NCBI GenBank assembly: GCA_025937785.1
Contig: JAICQQ010000012.1
Span: forward strand, 1-64,000
Length of the DNA: 64,000 nt
Direction: 5' to 3'
From: Polyangiaceae bacterium
GTDB taxonomy: Bacteria; Myxococcota_A; Polyangia; Polyangiales; Polyangiaceae
Positions 53,777 to 62,735 of this stretch are shown piece after piece. The position numbers and the translations under genes are program-made. The notes beneath the pieces are model-generated. The model was not told where the DNA came from. It did not search any database and worked only from the letters and a program-made list of their open reading frames with translations. Position 1 is the stretch's first letter, and the number at the start of each line of letters is the position of its first letter.

Positions 53777-54913
53777 CTACGCGGCTCGGCTGGTGTTCGG
53801 GTTCGTCACCAGAGCACGCCCCGTTTCGCCCGCATCGAAGAAGTGGACGCGGTTCATATCGAAGAACACGTCCAAGGTTTCGCCGGTTTCGAAGCGAGCG
53901 TAGGCATCGACCAGCGCCACTGAGCGCTCGTGCTCGGGGGTGGCCAGGTAGACGTCCTTGCGGTCGCCCAGAGGCTGCACCAGAAGCACCTTCATTTTTA
54001 GCGAATTATCGCTGGTATCGAAGCGTGCGGTGACGCGGTCGCTCATCGCTTCTGGGCGCACGCCCAGCGTGACGTGGCCCCCGACCTGCTCTTGCATGCC
54101 CTTCGACGCCCAGTCGGGGATGGGGAGCTTGCCGCTGCCTTCGTCGAACCACAGGCGATCGCCCTCGCGCACCACGGAGCCGCGAAAGAAGTTCATCGGG
54201 GGGCTGCCCAAGAAGCCGGCAACGAAGCGATTTCTTGGCTGGTGGTAAATCTCTAGTGCGGTTCCCACCTGCTGAATCACGCCGTCCTTCATCACCACCA
54301 CGCGATCGCCGAGCGTCATGGCCTCTTCTTGATCGTGGGTCACGTAGAGCGTGGTGCTGGCGAGCCGCAGGTGCAGCTGCTTCAGTTCGGCGCGCATTTC
54401 CACGCGGAGCTTGGCGTCGAGGTTGCTGAGCGGCTCGTCGAAGAGGAAGCACTGGGGGTCGCGGACGATGGCACGCCCCACGGCCACCCGCTGACGTTGC
54501 CCGCCGGACAGGGCCTTGGGCTTACGATCCAAGAGATGTTCGATACCGAGCACTTGTGCGGCGCTCTTCACCTTCGCTTCGATCTCGGCCTTCGGGCGCT
54601 TGCGCAGCTTCAGCGCGAACGCCATGTTCTCGCGCACGGTCATGTGGGGGTACAAGGCGTAGCTCTGGAACACCATAGCGATGTCCCGGTCCTTCGGGGG
54701 CACGTCGTTGACGACCCGATCGCCGATCTGAATCGTACCGCCCGTCAGCTCTTCGAGCCCCGCCACCATGCGCAGCGTGGTCGACTTGCCGCAACCAGAA
54801 GGGCCGACCAGCACGATGAACTCGCCGTCCTCGACTTCCAAATTGAAGCCGGTGACGACGTTCACCTGGCCGTCGTAAGACTTGCTGACATCCTTGAGGA
54901 TTACTTGCGCCAT
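53777..54913 (-). CDS. MalK/UgpC-type ABC transporter ATPase
   Basis: A 378-residue ATPase of the carbohydrate-uptake CUT1 group. Walker A GPSGCGKST (37-45), Q-loop FQSYALYPHM, signature ALSGGQRQRVAVGRAI, Walker B LFDEPLSNLDAKLR and the H-loop VTHDQEEAM are intact. The C-terminal 130 residues form the MalK/UgpC regulatory OB-fold (FLGSPPMNFF ... LGVRPEAM). No permease or binding protein is adjacent, so it is an orphan ATPase that may energise several sugar permeases elsewhere. Neighbouring GH9/GH94 genes suggest cellodextrin uptake as one candidate client, an inference only. Confidence 0.95.
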   Translation of the reverse strand: MAQVILKDVSKSYDGQVNVVTGFNLEVEDGEFIVLVGPSGCGKSTTLRMVAGLEELTGGTIQIGDRVVNDVPPKDRDIAMVFQSYALYPHMTVRENMAFALKLRKRPKAEIEAKVKSAAQVLGIEHLLDRKPKALSGGQRQRVAVGRAIVRDPQCFLFDEPLSNLDAKLRVEMRAELKQLHLRLASTTLYVTHDQEEAMTLGDRVVVMKDGVIQQVGTALEIYHQPRNRFVAGFLGSPPMNFFRGSVVREGDRLWFDEGSGKLPIPDWASKGMQEQVGGHVTLGVRPEAMSDRVTARFDTSDNSLKMKVLLVQPLGDRKDVYLATPEHERSVALVDAYARFETGETLDVFFDMNRVHFFDAGETGRALVTNPNTSRAA

Positions 54914-55051
54914 GTTCTTATTTCGCGCGACGCTCGCTCAAAAGGATAACGGGTGCCGGCGAAGCGGCGCGATGATACCGGCTGAGGGCGGCGCGGCAAG
55001 ACCTGAGGGCAAGCCTGCGCGCTTTTTCGTGGTAGCCTGCGGCTTCGGCTT

Positions 55052-56227
55052 ATGAACGCGCGTTCGAATCGATGCCAGCGCAGGTTGCTTCAGGGTTGGC
55101 TCGTAGCGAGCGCGCTGTGCGGGGCTGCCGGTTGTGGACGCACGGAGCTCTCCACGGCCGACCCGTGTTCCGCGGAGCGCGAGACACGCGCGTGCGCAGG
55201 CTTCTGTGGAGCGGGGACGCAAACATGCGTCGCGGGCTTCTGGCAGGCCTGCGAGGTGCCTGTCGTCGAGCGGCCCTGCGACAACGACTGCGGGAGCGGC
55301 ACTCAGGTATGCAGCGACGGCGGCTGGGGTGCGTGCCAGGTGGCCCCGGTGACCGAAACTTGCGTCGATACCTGTGGCGCCGGCGAGCGAACCTGCCGCG
55401 ATGATCGCTGGAGTGAGTGTCGCGTCGAGCCCGTGGTAGCCCCCTGCCAGAACGACTGCGGGGAAGGCGAGCAGGTGTGTCGCGACGATGCCTGGGGCGA
55501 GTGCGAGGTGGCACCCACGTCGCGGCCCTGCGCGACGGCTTGCGGTGAGGGGCTCGAGCGCTGCGAAGCGGGTCGCTGGCGCGCGTGCGATGCGCCGCAG
55601 CCGCGGCCGCCGCTGTTGCACACGACCGTGCGCGACCTCCGCGACACGCATCCTGATTTCGAGAATGACGAGTTTGCAGGCGGCGTGCTGCGTGGCTTGG
55701 TGGAGAAGTACCTGGGCCCCGACGACAAACCGGTACGGGTGGACGGGGCCCGCACGATCACGAGTGATGTGTCCTTCGTGAGTTGGTACAACCTAGTGCC
55801 AGGGGTCAACCTCGAGCAAGAGGTGCCGCTGCAACTGGTCGAGAACCAGACGGGTGACGCGCTCTTCGAGTACCGAAATCACGCCTTCTTCCCGATCGAC
55901 GATCAGCTGTTCGGGAACGAAGGGCGCCGCCACAACTACCATTTCACTCTGGAGGCAGCGACGGAGTTCCGTTACGTGGGCGGCGAGATCTTCCGGTTCA
56001 TCGGCGACGACGACCTGTGGGTGTTCATCAACCGCCGGCTCGCCATCGATCTCGGCAGTTTGCACATGACCGTCCAGGACGAGGTGTCGCTGGACGCCAT
56101 CGCCGAAGACTTCGGGCTCGAACGCGGGGAAGTGTACCCCCTGCACATCTTTTTTGCGGAGCGTCACACGATCGCGTCGAACTTCGTGATCGAGACTTCG
56201 ATCGCAGGGCCTCCCGAGTGTGACTGA
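55052..56227 (+). CDS. Fibro-slime domain lipoprotein with Cys repeats
   Basis: A 391-residue lipoprotein (lipobox AAGC, Cys 28). Residues 38-178 are five units of the form C...CG.G...C...W..C..., an array of small disulfide domains. The C-terminal 200 residues match the fibro-slime domain: HPDFENDEFAGGVLRGLVEKYLG, then FFPIDDQLFGNEG, YHFTLEAATEFRYVGGEIFRFIGDDDLWVFIN, LAIDLGSLH, and FFAERHTIASNF. Fibro-slime proteins are secreted matrix-like proteins in Fibrobacter, Dictyostelium and myxobacteria. Here it is surface-anchored. Placed ahead of the beta-glucan genes, it could assist adhesion to polysaccharide, though that is inferred. Confidence 0.88.
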   Translation: MNARSNRCQRRLLQGWLVASALCGAAGCGRTELSTADPCSAERETRACAGFCGAGTQTCVAGFWQACEVPVVERPCDNDCGSGTQVCSDGGWGACQVAPVTETCVDTCGAGERTCRDDRWSECRVEPVVAPCQNDCGEGEQVCRDDAWGECEVAPTSRPCATACGEGLERCEAGRWRACDAPQPRPPLLHTTVRDLRDTHPDFENDEFAGGVLRGLVEKYLGPDDKPVRVDGARTITSDVSFVSWYNLVPGVNLEQEVPLQLVENQTGDALFEYRNHAFFPIDDQLFGNEGRRHNYHFTLEAATEFRYVGGEIFRFIGDDDLWVFINRRLAIDLGSLHMTVQDEVSLDAIAEDFGLERGEVYPLHIFFAERHTIASNFVIETSIAGPPECD

Positions 56228-56345
56228 GTAAATCCCGCAGGGGCTCAATTTTTCGGCGTCGCGGCGATTCGCCCGCGCCGCGCGGGGCCAGCGGCGGACG
56301 GCATTTGCTTTGCGAACCGCGCTGGCGTTAGGGTCCGCCCGCTCG

Positions 56346-57536
56346 ATGCAGCAAAAAACAGTTCCGTGTAGGCAAATCGTTTGGGGCGCCTGTTTGACGG
56401 CGGCTTTCTTGATGCATGGCACGGCCAACGCTGCGGGCAATGACAAGGCCGCGCGTGCCCGTGGCGACGCCGCCATCGACAAGCACTACCTGGCGATGAA
56501 CATGAAGGAGGCGGAGGACGAGCTCACGGCGGCGATCAAGATGTGCGCCGGCAAGCGCTGCTCTGCGCCCGTCGAAGCCAGCTTGCGCCGCGACCTTGCG
56601 ATGATTTACGTCGCGGTCAAAAAGCAGGGGCCGGCGAAGCAGCAGATGCAGCAGGCGCTCGCGCTCGATCCGGCGCTCCCGCTCGATCCGGACCTCACCA
56701 CCGACGAGCTGCGCAAGGTCTACAAGCAGGCGGGCGGCGGCAAGCCCCGATCCGCGAGCAAGCCAACCGCTGCCGGCAAGCCTGCAGCTGGACCCGAGCC
56801 CCACGTCGAAACGGTGGTGCTCGAGGAAGAGGCGGCGCCGGAATCTGACGACAGTGAGGACGAAGGGGACGAGGAGCAGGGGAGCAGCGGCCCGTTCAAG
56901 CATTGGGTCAGCGGTGCGTTGCAGCTCGACATGATGCTGCACAAGGAGACGAAGGACGCGTGTACCTCCTCGGGCGCCTATTTTTGCTACGACGAAGACG
57001 GTGAGCGTTACGGCTTCCGGGGCGAGCCAGAGCTGCGCGCTGACAAGGGGAACAAGGTCGACGGCGGGCTCGCGATGGCCACGGTGCGCGTGCTTTTGGG
57101 CTACGACTATCACCTGCTGCCCTCACTGACCGTCGGAGGCCGGCTCGGTTTCGCGTTCCGGGGAGGTCCGGTCGACGACGTCGCCGACAAGGAAGGGTTC
57201 TTCCCAGTGCACGTCGAGTTGCGCGCGCAGCGGTTGTTCGGTGGTACGGCGTATCGTCCGAAGGCGTTCACGCCCTACGTGGGTCTGTCGACGGGAATAG
57301 CGCAGGTGGATTCTGCCGTTGCCATCGACGTGTATCAGGTCGACGACCCTGCGCGTTACGGGCTCGAGGGCTACAGGAAGGCCGGCAAAGGCTTCGTCGG
57401 CCTCAGCGGCGGCACCTATTTTCTAGTCGACTCCAAGATCGCGCCGTTTGCCGAGCTGGTGTTCATGCAGATGCTGCCGGTATCGGCGCAAGTCTTCGCC
57501 CTGCGCGTGGGTGCCGCCTACGGGCTCGATCTCTAG
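56346..57536 (+). CDS. Exported helical-repeat plus beta-barrel-like protein
   Basis: A 396-residue exported protein; ATG 56346 gives a signal peptide ending near ANAAG. Residues about 40-115 are a TPR-like domain (DKHYLAMNMKEAEDELTAAIKMC, QGPAKQQMQQALALDPALPLDPDL). A Lys/Pro/Ala and acidic linker (118-185) leads to a beta-rich C-terminus (GALQLDMMLHK, ATVRVLLGYDYHLLPSLTVGGRLGFAF, FFPVHVELRAQRLFGG, ending VFALRVGAAYGLDL), likely an outer-membrane barrel. Unknown role; similar TPR-barrel proteins are common in Polyangiales. Followed by a strong bidirectional hairpin. Confidence 0.72.
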   Translation: MQQKTVPCRQIVWGACLTAAFLMHGTANAAGNDKAARARGDAAIDKHYLAMNMKEAEDELTAAIKMCAGKRCSAPVEASLRRDLAMIYVAVKKQGPAKQQMQQALALDPALPLDPDLTTDELRKVYKQAGGGKPRSASKPTAAGKPAAGPEPHVETVVLEEEAAPESDDSEDEGDEEQGSSGPFKHWVSGALQLDMMLHKETKDACTSSGAYFCYDEDGERYGFRGEPELRADKGNKVDGGLAMATVRVLLGYDYHLLPSLTVGGRLGFAFRGGPVDDVADKEGFFPVHVELRAQRLFGGTAYRPKAFTPYVGLSTGIAQVDSAVAIDVYQVDDPARYGLEGYRKAGKGFVGLSGGTYFLVDSKIAPFAELVFMQMLPVSAQVFALRVGAAYGLDL

Positions 57537-57557
57537 GTCGCAGATCCGACAAACGAA

Positions 57558-57592
57558 CGAGCCCCGAAACGCCTCGTGGCGATCGGGGCTCG
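57558..57592. terminator. Strong hairpin between convergent genes
   Basis: CGAGCCCCGA (57558-57567) is the exact reverse complement of TCGGGGCTCG (57583-57592); the loop contains a small inner stem GCC/GGC. It lies in the 70-bp gap between two convergent genes and would terminate both transcripts. Confidence 0.75.
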
Positions 57593-57609
57593 TGTCAGGC
57601 CGCTTTGGC

Positions 57610-58518
57610 TCAGTAGAACGAGACGTTGTCGAGTGTGATGCTGAAGGCCATGGTGGGGTCGGTGATCTGCCACTGGAGTTGCACGATCTTAGAAGGATCC
57701 CAGGTGGCAGCTTCGCCCCAAGAAGGTTGCTCCAACATCGTGAACGGAGCCATGAACGTGCCGTTGGTGGCAGCCGGCACGCTGATACCATAATGCCCGC
57801 TGTCAGCAACGGTGCCAGGCAAGGCGATCTGGAACGTTACCTCGACATCGTTAGTGATGTCGAATTGGATGCCGGTGTGAATACTGGCATCGTAGGGGCA
57901 GGGCTCGCTGTTGGCGTTGTCGTTGTTGAGATCGACGCCGAAGCCGACGTACTCCGTGAACCCAGAACCACTCGAGCTCAACACACCGCCGGATCCCGGA
58001 GCGCCATCGAGGGGTGTGGTCGTCTGTGTGCCGTCGCTGTCGCCGTATTCGTACCAGTAACCGAGCCGGCCCTCGTTCGGCGAGATCGTGTGATCGTCAT
58101 CCTCGAAGTCGTCGATGATCGGGGCAGTGCCGGCAGCGGGGGGAGCGTCGCAGGTGGCTCCGCCGCCGGTGGTGTTGCCGCCGCTCGTATTGTTGGCGGC
58201 TGTGGCGTTCGTGACACCGGCAACGGTCGCAGCCGTTACGCCGCCGACGGTCGCTGTGGTCGTGGTGGGGCCCGCGGCGCCGCCGGTGGTGCCGGTGGAC
58301 GTCACCGCGCTTGCGTTCGTCACCGCAGCGGCGGTGTTGATGGTCGTGGTGTTCGACGGACCCACGCCGGCCGCTGTGTTGGTCACGTTGTTGTTGGCGT
58401 TGTTGTTCGCGGCGTTGCTGGTGGGCGAATCGGTGGTCTCTTCGGCGGCGCAGCCGGCGAACGCAACGCCAGCAGCAACGAGCCAGGTGGCGGCAGTGGT
58501 GATCGTCCGAATGTTCAT
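57610..58518 (-). CDS. Lipoprotein with Thr/Asn linker and carbohydrate-binding-like domain
   Basis: A 302-residue lipoprotein from ATG 58518 (AAAGGGAT upstream), lipobox FAGC (Cys 23). A 95-residue Thr/Asn/Ala linker (30-125) precedes a beta-sandwich domain beginning TAPIIDDFEDDDHTISPNEGRLGYWYEYGD, the opening common to CBM-type galactose-binding domains in secreted glycanases. A similar domain without the long linker is in the lipoprotein at 59367-60101. Two Cys (CDAPP, EPCPYD) may form a disulfide. It probably binds polysaccharide at the cell surface; ligand unknown. Confidence 0.8.
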   Translation of the reverse strand: MNIRTITTAATWLVAAGVAFAGCAAEETTDSPTSNAANNNANNNVTNTAAGVGPSNTTTINTAAAVTNASAVTSTGTTGGAAGPTTTTATVGGVTAATVAGVTNATAANNTSGGNTTGGGATCDAPPAAGTAPIIDDFEDDDHTISPNEGRLGYWYEYGDSDGTQTTTPLDGAPGSGGVLSSSGSGFTEYVGFGVDLNNDNANSEPCPYDASIHTGIQFDITNDVEVTFQIALPGTVADSGHYGISVPAATNGTFMAPFTMLEQPSWGEAATWDPSKIVQLQWQITDPTMAFSITLDNVSFY

Positions 58519-59366
58519 GGTCAAGATCCCTTTGGCGACCGCGGCGCATGGCAGGCGCGGTCGGAAGCAATTCGATGCGGAAGAGGTTGGCTCGCCCCCG
58601 ATCCGATGTTCTGACCCAGGTTCGCTGGACGAAGCCGAGCGTAAGTTAGCTCATCGGCCGCGAGTGCGCACAAGCGAAAACAGTTTGTATGGTGAGCGAA
58701 TAGTTCCGAGCGCGCAGCAAGCGACAGCACGCAACGAGAGGTGAGAGGGCGTGCACCACCCGGCGATGGTCACGCGCGCCGCAGCGAGACTGGCGATCGC
58801 TCGGCGTCCGCTGGGCTCGCGCAGAGCGCCTACTGGGGCGAAGGCTTCGAGGGGCGAAGGCTTCGACCGGCGTCGGGTGTCCTCGGTTCGCCACGGACTG
58901 CGGGGCAGCTCGCCCATTGCCGCGTCGCCAGTTCTAGTCCCAAGGTAGTAATGCCGTCGAAGTGCTCGGCTGCGCGGCGCGCGGGTCCGCCGGCGGTCAA
59001 ACAAAACTGAAGGGTTAGCGCGGCGCTCGGCATGCACCGGTGTGAAAGGTTCGAGGCTGGTTCCGGCTCACAACGCCCCCGCACGATTCCTTCAACCCGC
59101 CGGTCGGCTGCGCAGAACGCGCTCGGCGGCGGGTCGGGGACGGCAGCGGTCGCGGTTTCCAGCTCGGGTCGCGTGCCGCCGAGCGAAGCCTTGAAAAACG
59201 AAATGAGTATTTGGTAAGCACGGGGCGCCTTCGGCCGACCGTGCTCGGCTCGTCGAGGGCCAGGCAACCAAGCAAGACCATAGCTTCTACCCGTCGCCCG
59301 CCCGCCTGGAACGTTGATTGGTCTGATACCCGTGAGCAGAAGAAACAAAACACCTGGGAGATCCAA
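58519..59366. other. Long intergenic region between divergent lipoprotein genes
   Basis: About 850 bp without a credible gene: open frames are short, Arg-rich shadows. It contains an exact 16-bp tandem duplication (58835-58866). Promoters for both lipoprotein genes should be here. The length and divergent layout make it the likeliest control region of the glucan-use genes, although no operator was identified. Confidence 0.55.
58835..58866. repeat. Exact 16-bp tandem duplication
   Basis: GGGGCGAAGGCTTCGA occurs twice in direct succession (58835-58850, 58851-58866); each unit has the palindromic core GAAGGCTTC. Confidence 0.9.
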
Positions 59367-60101
59367 ATGAGATTCGATTCTAAGGGCCCGATTTTGGCGT
59401 TCGCGCTCGGCAGCTTGCTCGCTGGGGGCTGCAGGAAGGGCGTGGTGCCGAACGACGAGAGCATGATGAGCAGCCCCGAGGGCAAGGCATGTCCGCCGGC
59501 AGAGGGCATGATCGACAACTGCGAGGACAATAACAATCAAGTCATGGTCCAGGCCGGCCGTGGCGGCTACATGTACACGTTCGTCGACAAAGAGGGGTCG
59601 ACCGTGACTCCCAAGTCCGGAGAGGCCGGCGGTATCTTCGAATGCACGCCCGGCGGCGCACAGGGCTCGAAGTTCGGCTTGCGCATGACGGGTTCGATCG
59701 GCACCGCCGAGATCGTCTACGCCGGCATGGGTATGAACCTGGTCGAACCCAAGGGGCCCTACGACGCCTCCAAGTACGGTGGCATCGGGTTCTGGGCGAA
59801 GAAGGGGCCGGGCTCGACGGGCAAGGTTCGCATGAAGGTGCCCGACAAGAACACGGATCCCGCCGGCGGCATCTGTGGCGAATGCTTCAACGATTTCGGC
59901 ATCGACCTGAGTTTCGGAGACGAGTGGGAATACTTCGTGGTTCCCTGGTACAAGATGAGCCAGCAAAAGGGCTGGGGTTCGCCGAAGGTGGCCGAGATCG
60001 ACCCAAGCACGATCATGGGCATCCAGTTCCAGGTGAACGACAAGGGCCGGAACTACGATATCTGGATCGACGATCTTCAGTTCACGGGTTGCGGCGGTTG
60101 A
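59367..60101 (+). CDS. Carbohydrate-binding-like lipoprotein
   Basis: A 244-residue lipoprotein: ATG 59367 with GGGAG seven bases upstream, lipobox LAGGC (Cys 22). The mature domain (40-244) begins MIDNCEDNNNQVMVQAGRGGYMYTF, like the DDFED opening of CBM11-type domains, and continues YDASKYGGIGFWAKKGPGSTGKVRMKVPDKNT, FNDFGIDLSFGDEWEYFVVPWYKMSQ, MGIQFQVNDKGRNYDIWIDDLQF, all typical of a jelly-roll glucan-binding module. It is 140 bp upstream of the GH9 glucanase on the same strand and is probably co-expressed with it. Binding of beta-glucan is inferred. Confidence 0.85.
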   Translation: MRFDSKGPILAFALGSLLAGGCRKGVVPNDESMMSSPEGKACPPAEGMIDNCEDNNNQVMVQAGRGGYMYTFVDKEGSTVTPKSGEAGGIFECTPGGAQGSKFGLRMTGSIGTAEIVYAGMGMNLVEPKGPYDASKYGGIGFWAKKGPGSTGKVRMKVPDKNTDPAGGICGECFNDFGIDLSFGDEWEYFVVPWYKMSQQKGWGSPKVAEIDPSTIMGIQFQVNDKGRNYDIWIDDLQFTGCGG

Positions 60102-60242
60102 TGGCGCTCGGGTGCACCGAACCGCCCGGATTCGGTGCACCGCGAGTGCGAGGGTGGGGGCCTCCCTTCACTGGACCGGGCAACGCTCAGCGCTCGCAGC
60201 GCGCAGCACTTGGAACCAGGGCTTCGCGCTCAGGGGAATAAA

Positions 60243-62606
60243 ATGAAACAGATGTCGCACGTTCGTTCTTACTTCTCGCTGGCCCTCAAGGCCGCGCTGG
60301 GCGGGTTTGCCGCGTTCGGTTGCTCGGCGCAGGCCGGCACCCCGGCGGAGAGCCCCCAGGGCGCTGTCGAGCCTCCGCCTGCCGGCGGGAACCTGCTAAA
60401 AAACTCCACGTTCGAAACTGGCGCGAGCCTGCCGTGGATGACTTCGTTCACCAACCCCGCAACGGGTGAGGCCGTCGTCGAGAACGGCGCGCTGTGTGTC
60501 GCCGTCGAGAAGAAGGGCAGCAACCCGTGGGACGCACAGGTGCGTCACCGCGAGATGATCGTGCAGAAGGGCCACACCTACTCGGTGAAGTTCAAGGCTT
60601 GGGCGGACAAGCCCACCAAGGTCCGACCGAAGGTGGGCCAAGCAGGCCCGCCCTATGGCGAGTACTGGGCTGGGACGCTCGACGTGACGACCGAGCCGCA
60701 AACGTTCGAGGGGACCTTCACGATGTCCGCCGACGACGACCGCACGGCTGAATTCGCCTTTCATTTCGGCGGCAACCTCGCGAGCGCCGAACCGCTGAAG
60801 TTCTGCATCGACGACGTCTATCTGACGGATCCTCAGTTCACGCCACCGCCCGATGCGTCACGAGCAGCGCTACCCAACGTGCGCGTCAACCAGGTGGGGT
60901 ATTACCCCGGGCTCGCCAAATACGCGGTGGCCGTCAACACGGCGACCGAGCCGCTCGACTGGAAGCTGCTCGCTGCCGACGGCAAGGAAGTGCTGGCGGG
61001 TAAAACCAAGCCTCTCGGTATGGATGCCGATTCGGGCGACACACTGCACGCGATCGACTTCTCGGCGGCGAAGAACGAGGGTGAGGGGTACGTGCTCGAA
61101 GTGGGCGCGGACAAGAGCTACCCGTTCACGATCGGCAACGACATCTACAAGGACGTGAAGTACTCGGCGCTCGCCTACTTCTACCACAACCGCAGCGGCA
61201 TCGAGATCAAGGCCGAGTACGTCGGCGACGCGAAATGGGCGCGCCCGGCGGGTCACCTTTCGGACAAAGAGGTCCCCTGCGCGCCTGAAGCGCAGTGCGA
61301 CTACAAGCTCGACGTGAGCGGCGGCTGGTATGACGCCGGCGATCACGGCAAGTACGTGGTGAACGGCGGCATTTCGCTGTGGACCATGCTCAACCAGTAC
61401 GAGCGCCTGAAAGACCTCGGCAGCACCGTCAAAGATTTCGGCGACGGCAAGCTCAAGATCCCCGAGAACGCGAATCAGAAGAACGATCTGCTCGACGAAG
61501 CGCGTTGGCAAATGGAGTGGATGCTGAAGATGCAGGTCCCGGCGGGCCAGAAGATGGCAGGGATGGTGCACCACAAGATGCACGACAAGGAATGGACCGC
61601 GCTCGGGATGAAACCGCCTACTCAGGCGGAAATGCTGCGTTTTCTGCGGCCAGTGAGCACCGCAGCCACGCTCAACCTGGCCGCCACGGCCGCGCAGGCC
61701 GCGCGCATCTACAAGCCGGTCGACGGGGCCTTCGCTGCCAAGTGCTTGAAGGCTGCCGAGACCGCTTACGCGGCAGCCAAGGCCAACCCCGCCGTCTTCG
61801 CCAAGAAAGAAGATACGATCGGCGGCGGCCCCTACGACGATGTGCACGTCGACGACGAGTTCTACTGGGCAGCTGCCGAGCTGTACGCGACCACCAAGAA
61901 GCCCGCGTACAAAACCGACCTGACAGCCTCGAAGTACTTCAAGGAGATCAGCACCAAGGAAGGCGATGTTCCCACGTCGATGACCTGGGCATTGACCGAC
62001 GCGCTCGGCACCATCTCGCTGGCGACGGTACCCGGTGCGCTACCTAAGCCCGAGCAGGACGCGCTGCGTCAGCAAATCGTGGGTGCTGCTGACAAGTACC
62101 TCGCGTTGATCGCCAAGCAGGGCTACCACACCCCGTTCGCTTCGGCCGGCGGCAGCTACCCGTGGGGCTCGAATTCCTTCGTGCTCAACAATGCCATCAT
62201 CCTGGCGTTGGCTTATGACTTCAGCAAAGACCAGAAGTACTTGCAGGGCACGGTCGAGGCGATGAACTACATCTTCGGCCTCAACCCGATGGTGCAGAGC
62301 TACGTGACGGGTTACGGCGAAAACGCCTTGAAGCATCCGCATCATCGTTTCTGGTCGCATCAGGTGAACGAGCAGTTCCCCGAGGCGCCCCCCGGCGCCG
62401 TGTCGGGAGGCCCGAACTCGAGCATCCAAGATCCGTACGCGAAGGCCGCTGGCCTCAAGGGCTGCAAGCCGCAGAAATGTTTCGTGGATCACAGCGAGGC
62501 CTGGAGCGTGAACGAGATCACGATCAACTGGAACGCGCCGCTCGCCTGGCTAGCTGCTTTCCTCGACGAGCAGGGCCCCAAAGCAGCGCCGCCCAAAGCG
62601 AATTAG
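60243..62606 (+). CDS. Lipid-anchored GH9 endoglucanase with CBM4/9-like and CelD_N modules
   Basis: A 787-residue cell-surface GH9 beta-1,4-glucanase that cleaves cellulose or related beta-glucans by inversion. AGGGGA precedes ATG 60243; lipobox AFGC (Cys 27). A CBM4/9-like sandwich spans about 50-190 (NLLKNSTFETG ... FCIDDVYL), an Ig-like CelD_N domain about 210-300 (VRVNQVGYYPG), and the catalytic (alpha/alpha)6 barrel 304-775. Catalytic bases are D364/D367 in GGWYDAGDHGKYV, HPHHRFW is the substrate segment, and the acid is E758 in SVNEITINWNAPLAW. All needed residues are present. It is followed 129 bp later by a GH94 phosphorylase. Confidence 0.95.
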   Translation: MKQMSHVRSYFSLALKAALGGFAAFGCSAQAGTPAESPQGAVEPPPAGGNLLKNSTFETGASLPWMTSFTNPATGEAVVENGALCVAVEKKGSNPWDAQVRHREMIVQKGHTYSVKFKAWADKPTKVRPKVGQAGPPYGEYWAGTLDVTTEPQTFEGTFTMSADDDRTAEFAFHFGGNLASAEPLKFCIDDVYLTDPQFTPPPDASRAALPNVRVNQVGYYPGLAKYAVAVNTATEPLDWKLLAADGKEVLAGKTKPLGMDADSGDTLHAIDFSAAKNEGEGYVLEVGADKSYPFTIGNDIYKDVKYSALAYFYHNRSGIEIKAEYVGDAKWARPAGHLSDKEVPCAPEAQCDYKLDVSGGWYDAGDHGKYVVNGGISLWTMLNQYERLKDLGSTVKDFGDGKLKIPENANQKNDLLDEARWQMEWMLKMQVPAGQKMAGMVHHKMHDKEWTALGMKPPTQAEMLRFLRPVSTAATLNLAATAAQAARIYKPVDGAFAAKCLKAAETAYAAAKANPAVFAKKEDTIGGGPYDDVHVDDEFYWAAAELYATTKKPAYKTDLTASKYFKEISTKEGDVPTSMTWALTDALGTISLATVPGALPKPEQDALRQQIVGAADKYLALIAKQGYHTPFASAGGSYPWGSNSFVLNNAIILALAYDFSKDQKYLQGTVEAMNYIFGLNPMVQSYVTGYGENALKHPHHRFWSHQVNEQFPEAPPGAVSGGPNSSIQDPYAKAAGLKGCKPQKCFVDHSEAWSVNEITINWNAPLAWLAAFLDEQGPKAAPPKAN

Positions 62607-62735
62607 CGCCAGCCTAAAACCCGGCACGTGCGCGGCATGCGCGTAGCACGTGCCACGACGATGTAGTAGGTTCCGGCACCCCTTCGTTCGCCGAGGGGAC
62701 CCAACCCACGCCCCTTCGCGGAGACGTAGCCCAAG

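Noticed and set aside
58830-60140. 436-codon minus-strand frame opposite the CBM lipoprotein
   Set aside because: It is antisense to a protein with a signal peptide, lipobox and ribosome-binding site.
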